Source: Streptomyces sp. SM1
GTDB lineage: Bacteria > Actinomycetota > Actinomycetes > Streptomycetales > Streptomycetaceae
Direction of reading: 5' to 3'
Length of the DNA stretch: 34,408 nucleotides
NCBI RefSeq assembly: GCF_002910825.1
Contig: NZ_NEUB01000278.1
Coordinates: 1-34,408 of the forward strand
The notes beneath the pieces were generated by a model. It ran no database searches. It saw nothing but the letters and a program-made list of their open reading frames with translations, and was not told the origin of the DNA. Each line of letters starts with the position of its first letter. Positions within the stretch are counted from its first letter, which is position 1. Of the stretch, positions 22,901 through 30,520 are shown piece after piece. Made by a program: the position numbers and the translations under genes.

Positions 22901-23470
22901 GTGGAAGACGAAGTGACAGCGCCACCGGACTCTGCGGACCCGCGGGGTCAGGCGTTCGCCGCCTATGTGCTGCCGGAGGTGGAGGTGCTGCTGCGGGTGG
23001 CGATGACGCTGACCGCGCAGCCGGCAGACGCAGAGGATCTCGTGCAGGACACCTTGCTGCGCGCCTACCGGGCCATCGACGGTTTCGACGGGAAACATCG
23101 GCGCGCGTGGCTGCTGACGATCATGCGGCGGGCGGAGATCAACCGGCACCGCCGCCGCCGTCCGCACCTCCTGGACGATCCGGACGCCGATCTGGACCGG
23201 CTCAGCTCCACGGGCCCGAGCGGATCGGCGGAAGAGATCGTGGTGGGTGAGGCGTTCGACGAGGTGGTGGACGAGGCCCTGTGCGCGCTGCCGGACAAGC
23301 ACCGTCAGGTGGTGCAGCTGGTGGACATCGACGGCCTCACCTACGCGGAGGCCGCCCACCTGCTGGATGTCCCCGAGGGGACCGTGATGAGCCGGCTGCA
23401 CCGGGCGCGCAAACGGATACGGGCGCGACTGGCCACAGCAGGACTGGCGCCGAAGCGAGGTGTGATGTGA
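22901..23470 (+). CDS. ECF-type sigma factor
   Basis: A 189-residue sigma-70-family protein. Region 2 is recognisable in AEDLVQDTLLRAYRAIDGFDGKHRRAWLL (about 46-74), and region 4 in DKHRQVVQLVDIDGLTYAEAA with VPEGTVMSRLHRARKRIRARL (about 133-175). There is no extra C-terminal domain. GTG 22901 is used because AGAAGGGG lies about 10 bases upstream; the frame is open further upstream but without a better start. The last codons (GTGTGATGTGA) overlap the GTG of the following anti-sigma gene, so the pair is translated together. It may direct transcription of the metalloid cluster or of a wider stress regulon; no target promoter was identified here. Confidence 0.88.
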   Translation: MEDEVTAPPDSADPRGQAFAAYVLPEVEVLLRVAMTLTAQPADAEDLVQDTLLRAYRAIDGFDGKHRRAWLLTIMRRAEINRHRRRRPHLLDDPDADLDRLSSTGPSGSAEEIVVGEAFDEVVDEALCALPDKHRQVVQLVDIDGLTYAEAAHLLDVPEGTVMSRLHRARKRIRARLATAGLAPKRGVM

Positions 23471-23790
23471 ACAAGCGTCCATGGTGGCGGCGTGCAGCGG
23501 CGGAGCGCCGGATGAACTGCCTGCAGGTCGGGCGCGTGCTGCAGTCCTACCTCGATGGCGAAACGGACGAGGTCACCGCACGCCGGGTCGCGGCCCATCT
23601 GGAGGACTGTCGGCGCTGCGGCCTGGAGGCGTCCGTCTACCGGGAGCTCCACGATGCGCTGGCCCGCCGGGCGGAACCGGACGGTGGAGCGGTGGAGCGG
23701 CTGCGGGCATTCGGCGCTTCGCTCATGAGCGACCCGCCGGCCGGGGACGACGACGCGGAACATGGCACGACGCCCCCGGCGGGCGCCTAG
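23467..23790 (+). CDS. Anti-sigma factor, zf-HC2 type
   Basis: A 107-residue soluble protein containing HLEDCRRC (about residues 50-57), the H-xxx-C-xx-C zinc motif, after the helix LQSYLDGETDEVTARRVAAH. There is no membrane segment. GTG 23467 overlaps the sigma stop by 4 bases. It probably binds and inhibits the preceding sigma factor, with release possibly triggered by oxidation of the zinc site, as in ZAS proteins such as RsrA (family knowledge; not shown here). Confidence 0.85.
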   Translation: MNKRPWWRRAAAERRMNCLQVGRVLQSYLDGETDEVTARRVAAHLEDCRRCGLEASVYRELHDALARRAEPDGGAVERLRAFGASLMSDPPAGDDDAEHGTTPPAGA

Positions 23791-23819
23791 AGATCCCTCT
23801 TCGCGGAGAGGGAGATCTC
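23790..23819. terminator. Hairpin between convergent genes
   Basis: GAGATCCCTCT (23790-23800) is largely complementary to AGAGGGAGATCTC (23807-23819) with a small bulge and a TCGCGG loop. It sits between the anti-sigma stop and the end of the secreted-protein gene on the other strand and could terminate both. Confidence 0.55.
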
Positions 23820-24060
23820 AGAGAAGCCAGCTGAGCAGGCCCAGGCCGCCACCGTAGTAGCCCCCGTACGGGTACGCGCTGTGCCCGTCACAGTCGCGGT
23901 CGTAGCGGTCTTGGCCCCGGTGGTCCGAGGTCACCGCAGCGGCCGAAGCCCCATGCTGCGGGGCAGCGGACGAGGTGCCGGGCGCGCCGATGACGGCGCC
24001 GGCGGCCAGCAGGGTGGCGGCGGTGCCGAGGGTGGCCCGGAGCAGAAGACGGTTTCGCAT
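23818..24060 (-). CDS. Small secreted hypothetical protein
   Basis: An 80-residue protein starting at ATG 24060. Residues 1-32 form a Sec signal peptide (MRNRLLLRATLG, then a hydrophobic Ala/Leu stretch and a likely cut after ASAA-type residues near 33-34). The mature part is about 46 residues, with an acidic HRGQDRYDRDCDG segment and a Tyr/Gly-rich end (YPYGGYYGGGLGLLSWLL). There is a single Cys. No family was recognised; it resembles the many tiny secreted proteins of Streptomyces. Confidence 0.6.
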   Translation of the reverse strand: MRNRLLLRATLGTAATLLAAGAVIGAPGTSSAAPQHGASAAAVTSDHRGQDRYDRDCDGHSAYPYGGYYGGGLGLLSWLL

Positions 24061-24082
24061 AATCGAACAAGCGGCCGTACAT

Positions 24083-24496
24083 GTGGTGGACGGGCTCTCG
24101 CACCGGGAGGTGCATCCTGATGTTCCGGACGGCGTCCGCGCTCTTCGCGAACGGGGGTTCCGACTGGTGACCATGACCAACGGCAGTTCGGACCTTAGCA
24201 AGCGGCTCCTCGGCCGAGCCGGGCTAGCGGACTGCTTTGAGAGCCATCTGGACGCGAGCGGGCCACAGCGCTGGAAACCGGCCCAGGCCGCCTACCAGTA
24301 CGTCGTGGAGCAGGTCGGCGTACGTCTGGATGAGGCGGTGCTGGTGGCAGTGCACCCGTGGGATGTGGACGGTGCGCAGCGTGCTGGGCTCGGCGGCGCA
24401 TGGCTGCGGCGGGACGCAGCGGATTACCCGCAGGTCATGCTGCCTCCCACCTACACGGTAGGCAATCTCCGTGAACTTGCGGAAACCCTCGCATAG
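24083..24496 (+). pseudogene. 5'-truncated haloacid dehalogenase (HAD) gene remnant
   Basis: The reading frame from about 24083 encodes the last two thirds of a type II haloacid dehalogenase: TMTNGSSDLSKRLLGRAG (HAD motif II region), WKPAQAAYQYVV (motif III Lys-Pro) and VAVHPWDVDGAQRAGL (motif IV Asp), then a usual C-terminus. The first 80-90 residues, including the nucleophile DxDGT segment, are missing. Upstream is the start of the divergent secreted-protein gene. A short product from GTG 24083 could still be made but would lack the nucleophile, so this is scored as a pseudogene. Confidence 0.8.
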
Positions 24497-24895
24497 GCCC
24501 GCCCCAGACCCGTTGTTCGCCTCCGGTGTGGAGCGCGTTTTCCGTCCCCACGGCCTGGAAACGGCGTGCTCCTGAGCCGCCGGGCGTCAATGGAAGCCTG
24601 TTTGGCACGAAGCGGGTTCCCCCAGCGTCGGATGACGGATTTCCGGCTCTGGGAAATGGAGAATGAGTACACAGAGTTCGCGGTGGGGTCGGCACTGCTT
24701 GCCGGCCATGCGACCTACGGCGTGGTGGCCGCCCTGGTCTGCGTGGCAGTCCTGTAGACACTGCCCATGACGTCGAGGTCACAGGGATGTTGCCATGAGT
24801 GCTGAGGAGTTTCCGCCCGAGGGGCGGCTCGGTGCGCGCGGGTATGCCGTTTCCGTCAGCGGTGTTGTCCGGTCCGAATGGAGGGTGGCTGAGTG
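24497..24895. other. Intergenic region with no confident gene
   Basis: The only open frame of note (24566-24757) gives a 63-residue product whose end (about residues 40-62) is hydrophobic. It has no homologue I recognise and a poor start region, so it is not called. GGAGGG at 24880-24885 is the ribosome-binding site of the glycoside hydrolase. No repeats or terminators were seen. Confidence 0.5.
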
Positions 24896-26746
24896 ATGTC
24901 CTCGCGGATCGCCGATTACGGAATGCTGGCCGACGGGAGCTCCGCCGCCCTTCTCGATCGCTGCGGGTCCATCGACTGGATGTGTGTGCCGCGCTTCGAC
25001 AGTCCCGCGCTGTTCGCACGGCTGCTCGACCCCGAGGCCGGGCACTGGTCGATCACACCAGTCGGCCGATTCGAGGCGACGCGCCGTTACCTGCCGGGCA
25101 CGCTGGTCATCGAGACGACGTTCACCACCGCGTCCGGCGTGGCGCGGCTGCGCGACGCCCTCGCGGTTCCCGAGGGGCAGCGCGGCCACGAGCTGGGCAT
25201 GTCGCCGCCGCACGAGCTGCTGCGCGAGATCGAGGGGGTGAGTGGCGATGTCGCGTTCGACGTGGAGCTGGTGCCCCGTCCCGAATACGGTCTGGTACGG
25301 CCGCTGTTGCGGCTCACGGACGGTGGGATGCGCACGTTCGGTGGGCCGAACCAGATCGCCGTGCGCTCCCCCGTTCCGCTGGAGTCCGGCGAGGCATGCG
25401 TACGGGCGAAACTGCGCGTGGCGGCTGGGCGGCGCTTCGGCTTCTCCCTGGTGTGGGCGCCCCCGGAAGTGGCGCCGCCCGAACCGACCACTCCGGAGCG
25501 GGTGGCGGAGCGGATTGACGACACCGTCGAGGCGTGGCGGTCCTGGGAAGCCGAGCACGACATCTACCAGGGCCCGCACCGCGACCTGGTGCTGCTGTCG
25601 TCCCGGGTCCTCAAGGGGCTCACCTATCGTCCGACCGGCGCCATCGTGGCCGCGCCGACGACCTCACTGCCGGAGGCGGTGGGAGGGACGCGCAACTGGG
25701 ACTACCGCTACGCCTGGATCCGCGACGCCAGCCTGACTCTGGAAGCCCTCTACCACGGGTCATGCCCGGACGAGGCGGCCGATTTTGTCTCCTTCATGAC
25801 CAGCTCTGCCGGTGGGACCTCCGGGGCGGACTCGTCCCTGCAGATCATGTACGGCGTCGGCGGCGAGCACGACCTGAGCGAACGCCAGCTGCCGCACCTG
25901 CGCGGATGGCGGGACTCCCGCCCGGTCAGAGTCGGCAACCAGGCATGGGCGCAGACCCAGCTCGACGTCTACGGCGAACTGCTGAACGCCCTGCACCTCT
26001 ACCAGGAGCGGCTCGGCGACCTGCATCCGGAGATCCAGCGCTTCGCCGCCGGACTGGCGGACACGGCGGTGCGCCGCTGGCAGGAGCCCGACGCCGGCAT
26101 GTGGGAGATGCGCGGGGAACCGCGCCATCACCTGTCGTCCAAGGTGCTGTGCTGGGTGGCGCTGGACCGCGCGGTGAAACTCGCGCCCCGCCTGGGCGGG
26201 CACGCGCGTCCTCAAGCCTGGGCAGCCGAGCGGGACCGCATCCACGCGGCGGTGCTCGAACGCGGCTGGAGCGAGCGACGCGGCGCCTACACCCAGGCGT
26301 TCGACTCCGACGAACTCGACGCCGCCGCCCTGCTCATGCCGCTCTACGGCTTCCTGCCCGCCACCGACGCACGCATGAACGCGACCATCGAGGCGATCGC
26401 CCGCGATCTCACCGATGACGGGCTGGTGCTGCGCTACCGGCTGACCGACGACCGCAACCTCGACGGACTCGAAGGCAGCGAGGGCACCTTCGTGCTCTGC
26501 TCGTTCTGGCTCGCCGCCGCCCTCGCCCAGGCCGGCCGGCCGGACCGCGCGCAGGCCCTTTTCGACCGCGTCGCCGGTTTCGCCAACGACCTGGGGCTGC
26601 TCGCAGAGGAGATCGACCCGCGCACCGGTGAGCTGCTCGGAAACTTCCCGCAGGCGTTCAGCCACATCGGGCTCATCAACGCGGCGGCGGCCATCGACCA
26701 GGCCAACGGCGCGCTACCTCGCCACGACGCCGACCCGGCGCACTGA
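24896..26746 (+). CDS. Glycoside hydrolase family 15 protein (glucoamylase/trehalase-like)
   Basis: A 616-residue cytosolic protein without a signal peptide. The N-terminal domain begins IADYGMLADGSSAALLDRCG, typical of GH15 trehalase-like proteins. The (alpha/alpha)6 barrel starts near residue 225, with GGTRNWDYRYAWIRDAS (about 261-277) as the strongest signature. A later conserved acidic segment, LLAEEIDPRTGELLGNFPQ (about 566-584), includes a likely catalytic Glu. The family hydrolyses alpha-glucans or trehalose. ATG 24896 has GGAGGG 10 bases upstream; GTG 24893 is one codon earlier. It has no obvious link to the metalloid cluster. Confidence 0.93.
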   Translation: MSSRIADYGMLADGSSAALLDRCGSIDWMCVPRFDSPALFARLLDPEAGHWSITPVGRFEATRRYLPGTLVIETTFTTASGVARLRDALAVPEGQRGHELGMSPPHELLREIEGVSGDVAFDVELVPRPEYGLVRPLLRLTDGGMRTFGGPNQIAVRSPVPLESGEACVRAKLRVAAGRRFGFSLVWAPPEVAPPEPTTPERVAERIDDTVEAWRSWEAEHDIYQGPHRDLVLLSSRVLKGLTYRPTGAIVAAPTTSLPEAVGGTRNWDYRYAWIRDASLTLEALYHGSCPDEAADFVSFMTSSAGGTSGADSSLQIMYGVGGEHDLSERQLPHLRGWRDSRPVRVGNQAWAQTQLDVYGELLNALHLYQERLGDLHPEIQRFAAGLADTAVRRWQEPDAGMWEMRGEPRHHLSSKVLCWVALDRAVKLAPRLGGHARPQAWAAERDRIHAAVLERGWSERRGAYTQAFDSDELDAAALLMPLYGFLPATDARMNATIEAIARDLTDDGLVLRYRLTDDRNLDGLEGSEGTFVLCSFWLAAALAQAGRPDRAQALFDRVAGFANDLGLLAEEIDPRTGELLGNFPQAFSHIGLINAAAAIDQANGALPRHDADPAH

Positions 26747-26887
26747 ACTCTCTGCCGACCGCATGGGAACGCAGTAGCGCTCTTGCGCCGCTGCACGAGG
26801 GACAAGGAAGGGATGGAGCGGGAGTCCCCACGGGGTTCCCGGTATAGGCCGAAGCGGGACGGAAAGTACCTCAGCGAGGAGACGGAC

Positions 26888-27052
26888 ATGGCGCAGGAGA
26901 CTGATGTCGTGGTGATCGGGATGGGCGTGGGCGGTGAGCATGTCGCCGAGCGCCTGGCGGAGGAAGGGCTGGACGTCGTCGGGGTCGAGGCGGAGCTGGT
27001 CGGCGGCGAATGCCCGTACTGGGCCTGCATCCCGAGCAAGATGATGATCCGC
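26888..27052 (+). pseudogene. N-terminal fragment of a FAD-dependent disulfide reductase
   Basis: From ATG 26888 (GGAGA upstream) the frame encodes the FAD-binding motif VVVIGMGVGGEHVAERLA and the redox-disulfide motif GGECPYWACIPSK (about residues 39-51) and then MMIR. At about 27050-27055 the match ends abruptly and the frame runs into unrelated codons. The other 400 or so residues of the enzyme (NAD domain, dimer interface) are absent. It joins directly to the SNF2 gene, so a deletion or recombination removed its 3' part. It differs from the intact enzyme at 13206-14615. Confidence 0.85.
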
Positions 27053-27053
27053 G

Positions 27054-29105
27054 GCGGTCACCCGGGAGCTCGACGCCATACCCGTCGCCCGGCTGCAGGA
27101 CGTCACCGAAGGACGCCTGCGGCTGGGGAACGTCGAGAAGAACGGCCTCGGCACGGTGGGCCGTGTCCTCGAAGCGGGCCCCTACCGGTTGCGGCAGATT
27201 CCCGGTGTCGGGCAACGCACCGTCGACCAGATCCTCGCCGCTGCCCGCCGGCTCTCCGAAGCGGTGCACGAGACGGTGGCCGTCCACATCGACGTGGACA
27301 GGCCGGAGCCGAGCACCACCGCGCTCGTCATGGCCCTGCACGTACTGGTGGAAGCCGGCCCGGACGCCCGGCGCGCGGTGGACCGAGCCGCGGCCCTGTC
27401 GGAACGGCTCGGCCCGTTGCTGGCCGACGCGAGGCTCGCCGCCGGCCGTGTCAGGATGCTGCTGGCCGGCCGGCAGAAGAGGGCATGTGCCGTGACGGCG
27501 GTAGCCGAGATCCGCTCACTGGTGGACGAGGCGGAGCAGGCCGGCCTGCCCGAACTGCTCGCCCAGGCCTCGGTGGACCTGCTGCGTGGATCTTCGTCCG
27601 ACATCGCGGCATGGGTGGACTTCGAGCTCCGCTCCGCGGAGTACTACAGCCTGCTCGCCGAGATCGCCGGGCGGCCGCCGGACACGGCGGCCGCCGAGGG
27701 GTTCCTGCCGGAGGAGATCGCCGAGCGGGTACGGACGCAACAGCTCGACGACTCGCACCGGCGGGTCTCCCTGCGCGGTTATCAGGCGTTCGGCGCGCGG
27801 TTCGTCCTCGCGCAGCGCAAGGTGGTACTCGGCGACGAGATGGGTCTCGGGAAGACCATCCAGGCGATTGCCGTGCTGGCACACCTGGCCGCCGAGGGGC
27901 AGAGCCATTTCATGGTCGTCTGCCCGGCGAGCGTTCTCGTGAACTGGACCCGGGAGATCGAGGCCCGCAGCGCCCTTCGCGTCACGGTGCTCCACGGCCC
28001 CGACCGGCACTACGCGTTCGCCGACTGGAAAGGGCGGGGCGGGGTGGGGGTGACCACCTTCGACGCGCTCCGCGGATTTCCGGCGCCCGGCGGCGGCGAG
28101 GTCGGACTGCTCGTCGTCGACGAAGCTCACTCCGTGAAGAACCCGAAGACCAAGCGGTCGCAGTCGGTCGCCCTGTGGACGGAGCGTTGTGAGCGCACCC
28201 TCTTCATGACCGGAACCCCGATGGAGAACCGGGTCGCGGAGTTCCGCAACCTGGTCCAGATGCTCGACGGAGGGGTGGCGGACTCCCTCGGCGAGCGGGA
28301 CGCCTTGGCCGGATCGGTCACCTTCCGCAAGGCCGTCGCCCCGGTCTACCTGAGGCGCAACCAGGAAGACGTGCTGACGGAACTCCCGAGTCTTCAGCAG
28401 ACCGACGAGTGGGAGCAGCTGAGCGCGTCGGACGAGGAGGCGTACCGCGAAGCCGTGCGCGCGGGCAACTTCATGGCGATGCGCAGGGCCGCGTACCTGC
28501 GTCCCGAGAAGTCGGCCAAGCTGGACCGGCTCCGCGAGATCGTTCAGGAAGCCGCCGAGAACGGGCAGAAGACAGTACTCTTCTCCCATTTCAAGGACGT
28601 GCTGGGCGTGGTGGAGGCGTCCCTCGCGGTGGGTCCCACCGCCGGTACCCCGATGCTCGGTCCGCTCACCGGCAGTATCCCGGCCGGACGGCGGCAGCAG
28701 ATCGTCGACGACTTCGCCGGGGTCTCAGGGCCGGCGGTGCTCCTGGCGCAGATCCAGGCGGCCGGCGTCGGCCTCAATATGCAGGCTGCGTCCGTCGTCA
28801 TCATCTGCGAACCACAGATCAAGCCGACCCTCGAACACCAGGCAGTGGCCCGGGCCCACCGCATGGGGCAGGTGCGGCCGGTTCACGTGCACCGCCTTCT
28901 CGCCACCGGGGGAGTGGATGAGCGCATGGTGAAGATGCTGGAGAAGAAGACCCGCCTGTTCGATGCCTACGCCCGCCGTAGCGCGGTGGCCGAAGCCACC
29001 CCGGACGCGGTCGACGTGTCGGACACCGAGCTGGCTCGCCGGATCGTCGAGGAGGAGCAGGCGCGTCTGGGCATGACGAACGCGAGGCCCCCGACCTCCG
29101 GCTGA
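27054..29105 (+). CDS. SNF2-family DEAD/DEAH helicase, 5'-truncated
   Basis: An SNF2 ATPase of about 683 readable residues. The N-terminal coding similarity starts abruptly at VTRELDAIPVARL (from 27057), with no start codon, then reads GTVGRVLEAGPYRLRQIPGVG. The helicase core is complete: GDEMGLGKTIQAIA (motif I), CPASVLVNW, VVDEAHSVKNP (motif II, DEAH), LFMTGTPMEN (III), and the C-terminal VLFSHFKD, GVGLNMQAASVV and VARAHRMGQ (V and VI). Possible first codon is GTG 27156, giving 649 residues without the first segment. The natural 5' end was probably lost in the same event that cut the FAD reductase. It may still be expressed; I score it as a truncated gene. Confidence 0.85.
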   Translation, partial: AVTRELDAIPVARLQDVTEGRLRLGNVEKNGLGTVGRVLEAGPYRLRQIPGVGQRTVDQILAAARRLSEAVHETVAVHIDVDRPEPSTTALVMALHVLVEAGPDARRAVDRAAALSERLGPLLADARLAAGRVRMLLAGRQKRACAVTAVAEIRSLVDEAEQAGLPELLAQASVDLLRGSSSDIAAWVDFELRSAEYYSLLAEIAGRPPDTAAAEGFLPEEIAERVRTQQLDDSHRRVSLRGYQAFGARFVLAQRKVVLGDEMGLGKTIQAIAVLAHLAAEGQSHFMVVCPASVLVNWTREIEARSALRVTVLHGPDRHYAFADWKGRGGVGVTTFDALRGFPAPGGGEVGLLVVDEAHSVKNPKTKRSQSVALWTERCERTLFMTGTPMENRVAEFRNLVQMLDGGVADSLGERDALAGSVTFRKAVAPVYLRRNQEDVLTELPSLQQTDEWEQLSASDEEAYREAVRAGNFMAMRRAAYLRPEKSAKLDRLREIVQEAAENGQKTVLFSHFKDVLGVVEASLAVGPTAGTPMLGPLTGSIPAGRRQQIVDDFAGVSGPAVLLAQIQAAGVGLNMQAASVVIICEPQIKPTLEHQAVARAHRMGQVRPVHVHRLLATGGVDERMVKMLEKKTRLFDAYARRSAVAEATPDAVDVSDTELARRIVEEEQARLGMTNARPPTSG

Positions 29106-29434
29106 GGCGCCCGCGAAGCAAGGGGCCGGGGCCGGTTCCCGGTTTCTGTGCCGCCACCGAGCCGGTGGTCTCCCTGGATGCTCACGAGGACCGGGTACGG
29201 GCCGCCCGCGCGACCGGGCCCCGCGGCTCCCGCCCGGCCGGGGCGGAGTGGGCGTGAGTCCGAAGGGCCGGTCGTCCCTCGGTCAGAACATGGCGATGGG
29301 GTTGACCGGTACGCCGTTGGACGCAAACTCTCCTGTGTGGGCCGAGAGTTGACCCACGTCGCTTCGGCCGGTGTGCGGGCGCCGGAGGGCCTCCTGGGCG
29401 TGGGGTCGAGGCGGGTCGTCGGCCGGTACCGAGG
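29106..29434. other. Intergenic region with a possible 24-residue minus-strand frame
   Basis: No gene is recognised. On the minus strand a short frame, GTG 29357 to stop at 29283, reads VGQLSAHTGEF, then ASNGVPVNPIAMF. It could be a leftover C-terminus or an unannotated peptide; no ribosome-binding site is clear. No terminator for the SNF2 gene was found. Confidence 0.3.
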
Positions 29435-29917
29435 TCACGGGAACAGGGGCTCGTACGGCAGGTGATCGTCGTCCGGTGCGCGGGGTACGTGGTCCGGGGC
29501 CGTGCGTGCGGCCACGGCGAGCAGGCGAGCGGCAGCCTCCTCCTCGGGGACGGAGGTGAGGCCGAGGGCGTGCAGAAGGTGGTCGCGCTCGGCGTCGAAG
29601 TCCGGTTGGTCGTCCCGCAGTTCCGAGCCGAGTTCGCTGATCGTGAGGCCCTTCGCCAGGTCGCGCCAGTAGGGCAGTACGGCGATGAGCGTGAGGGCCT
29701 CGACGAGGTCGCCGCCGATCAGCGTGGCCCGGCCCTCCGAGTCGGCGTACAGGACGGGCCTGTCCCCGGACCCGGACTCCCCGCACAGGAAGTACGTGCC
29801 GCCGGCGCCGCAGCCGGCTATCGGGTGCAGGGGGATTCCGGTGGGAAGGGTGATGGCGGTGGTCCAGTCGGATCGGGCATGCCGGTCGAGCAGGGTGCGG
29901 AACTCGGCGAGACGCAT
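29435..29917 (-). CDS. Hypothetical cytosolic protein
   Basis: A 160-residue protein starting at ATG 29917 (MRLAEFRTLLDRHARSDW). The middle contains LHPIAGCGAGGTYFLCGE and RPVLYADSEGRATLIGGDL, followed by a helical acidic second half (PDFDAERDHLLHALGLTS). The N-terminal pattern, with a conserved Gly-rich loop and YxDSEG-like segment, recalls SMI1/KNR4 (SUKH) proteins found among immunity proteins and Streptomyces hypotheticals, but I cannot confirm this. No partner toxin gene is next to it. Confidence 0.65.
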   Translation of the reverse strand: MRLAEFRTLLDRHARSDWTTAITLPTGIPLHPIAGCGAGGTYFLCGESGSGDRPVLYADSEGRATLIGGDLVEALTLIAVLPYWRDLAKGLTISELGSELRDDQPDFDAERDHLLHALGLTSVPEEEAAARLLAVAARTAPDHVPRAPDDDHLPYEPLFP

Positions 29918-30021
29918 GACCCGATTGCAGCACACGGCCGGGCGCCAGGTCTCGCGACGGAGAGGATCGTGCCAGCCGGCGAACCTCGGCACCGGCTGAC
30001 GCGCTGCCGTCTGCCTGCGGC

Positions 30022-30125
30022 GGGACTCGGGTTCGGGTCCGGGTCCGGGTCCGGGGGAGCGTCCGGGTTCGGGTGCGGGTCCGGGGGGTCCGGGTTCGGG
30101 TTCGGGTCCGGGTTCGGGGGAGGGG
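30022..30125. repeat. Hexanucleotide simple-sequence tract (GGGTTC/GGGTCC)
   Basis: About 100 bases consist mainly of GGGTTC and GGGTCC units, with short interruptions. Any reading frame across it gives Gly-Ser/Gly-Phe or Pro-Asp/Pro-Asn repeats, so apparent long frames here are composition artefacts. Such tracts are prone to slippage. Confidence 0.8.
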
Positions 30126-30520
30126 ATATTCGAGTCGGTTCTGGTCTCAACCGTCTCAATGGTTCGGCTGGTTGGAGTCTCCCGGGGAAGTAGGCCACTT
30201 TCCCCGCGGAACGGCAGGATGTTCCGGCGGTCGGCCGGTGGGCCAGGGTCCCGTCGTGTGTCCTGAGCTGTTGAACGGGGGACGAAGGGGGCTCGTGGGG
30301 CGTCTCGGGGGAGGCCGGTTGTCGCGGGTACGGCCCATCACCTCCGCGCGGGGCTCTTGTGCAATTCCTGTGGAACCCTCAATCTTTCGGCTGACGCACG
30401 GGATCCGGTCACCAATATTGGCATGATCCTGTCAGTGGCCGGTTTCGCCACCCGCGCCCCGTGCGCCGACCGCACCACCCCCCACAGCACACGCACCACC
30501 GACTGAGGAGGAACCCTCAC
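30126..30520. other. Upstream region of the protease gene
   Basis: No gene was found. It contains a short AT-richer stretch (CACCAATATTGGCATGATCC, 30411-30430) with an ATATTGGCAT-like sequence that could include a -10 element. The ribosome-binding site GAGGAGGAA lies at 30505-30513. Confidence 0.45.

Noticed and set aside
26783..28192. Long open frame covering the FAD-reductase fragment and running on through the helicase region
   Set aside because: After about 27052 it reads the helicase gene in the wrong frame and gives Arg/Pro/Gly-rich nonsense. Only the first 55 codons are meaningful.
29818..30198. Pro-Asn/Pro-Asp or Gly-Ser repeat proteins across the simple-sequence tract
   Set aside because: Both strands stay open only because of the hexanucleotide repeat; there is no start signal or domain.
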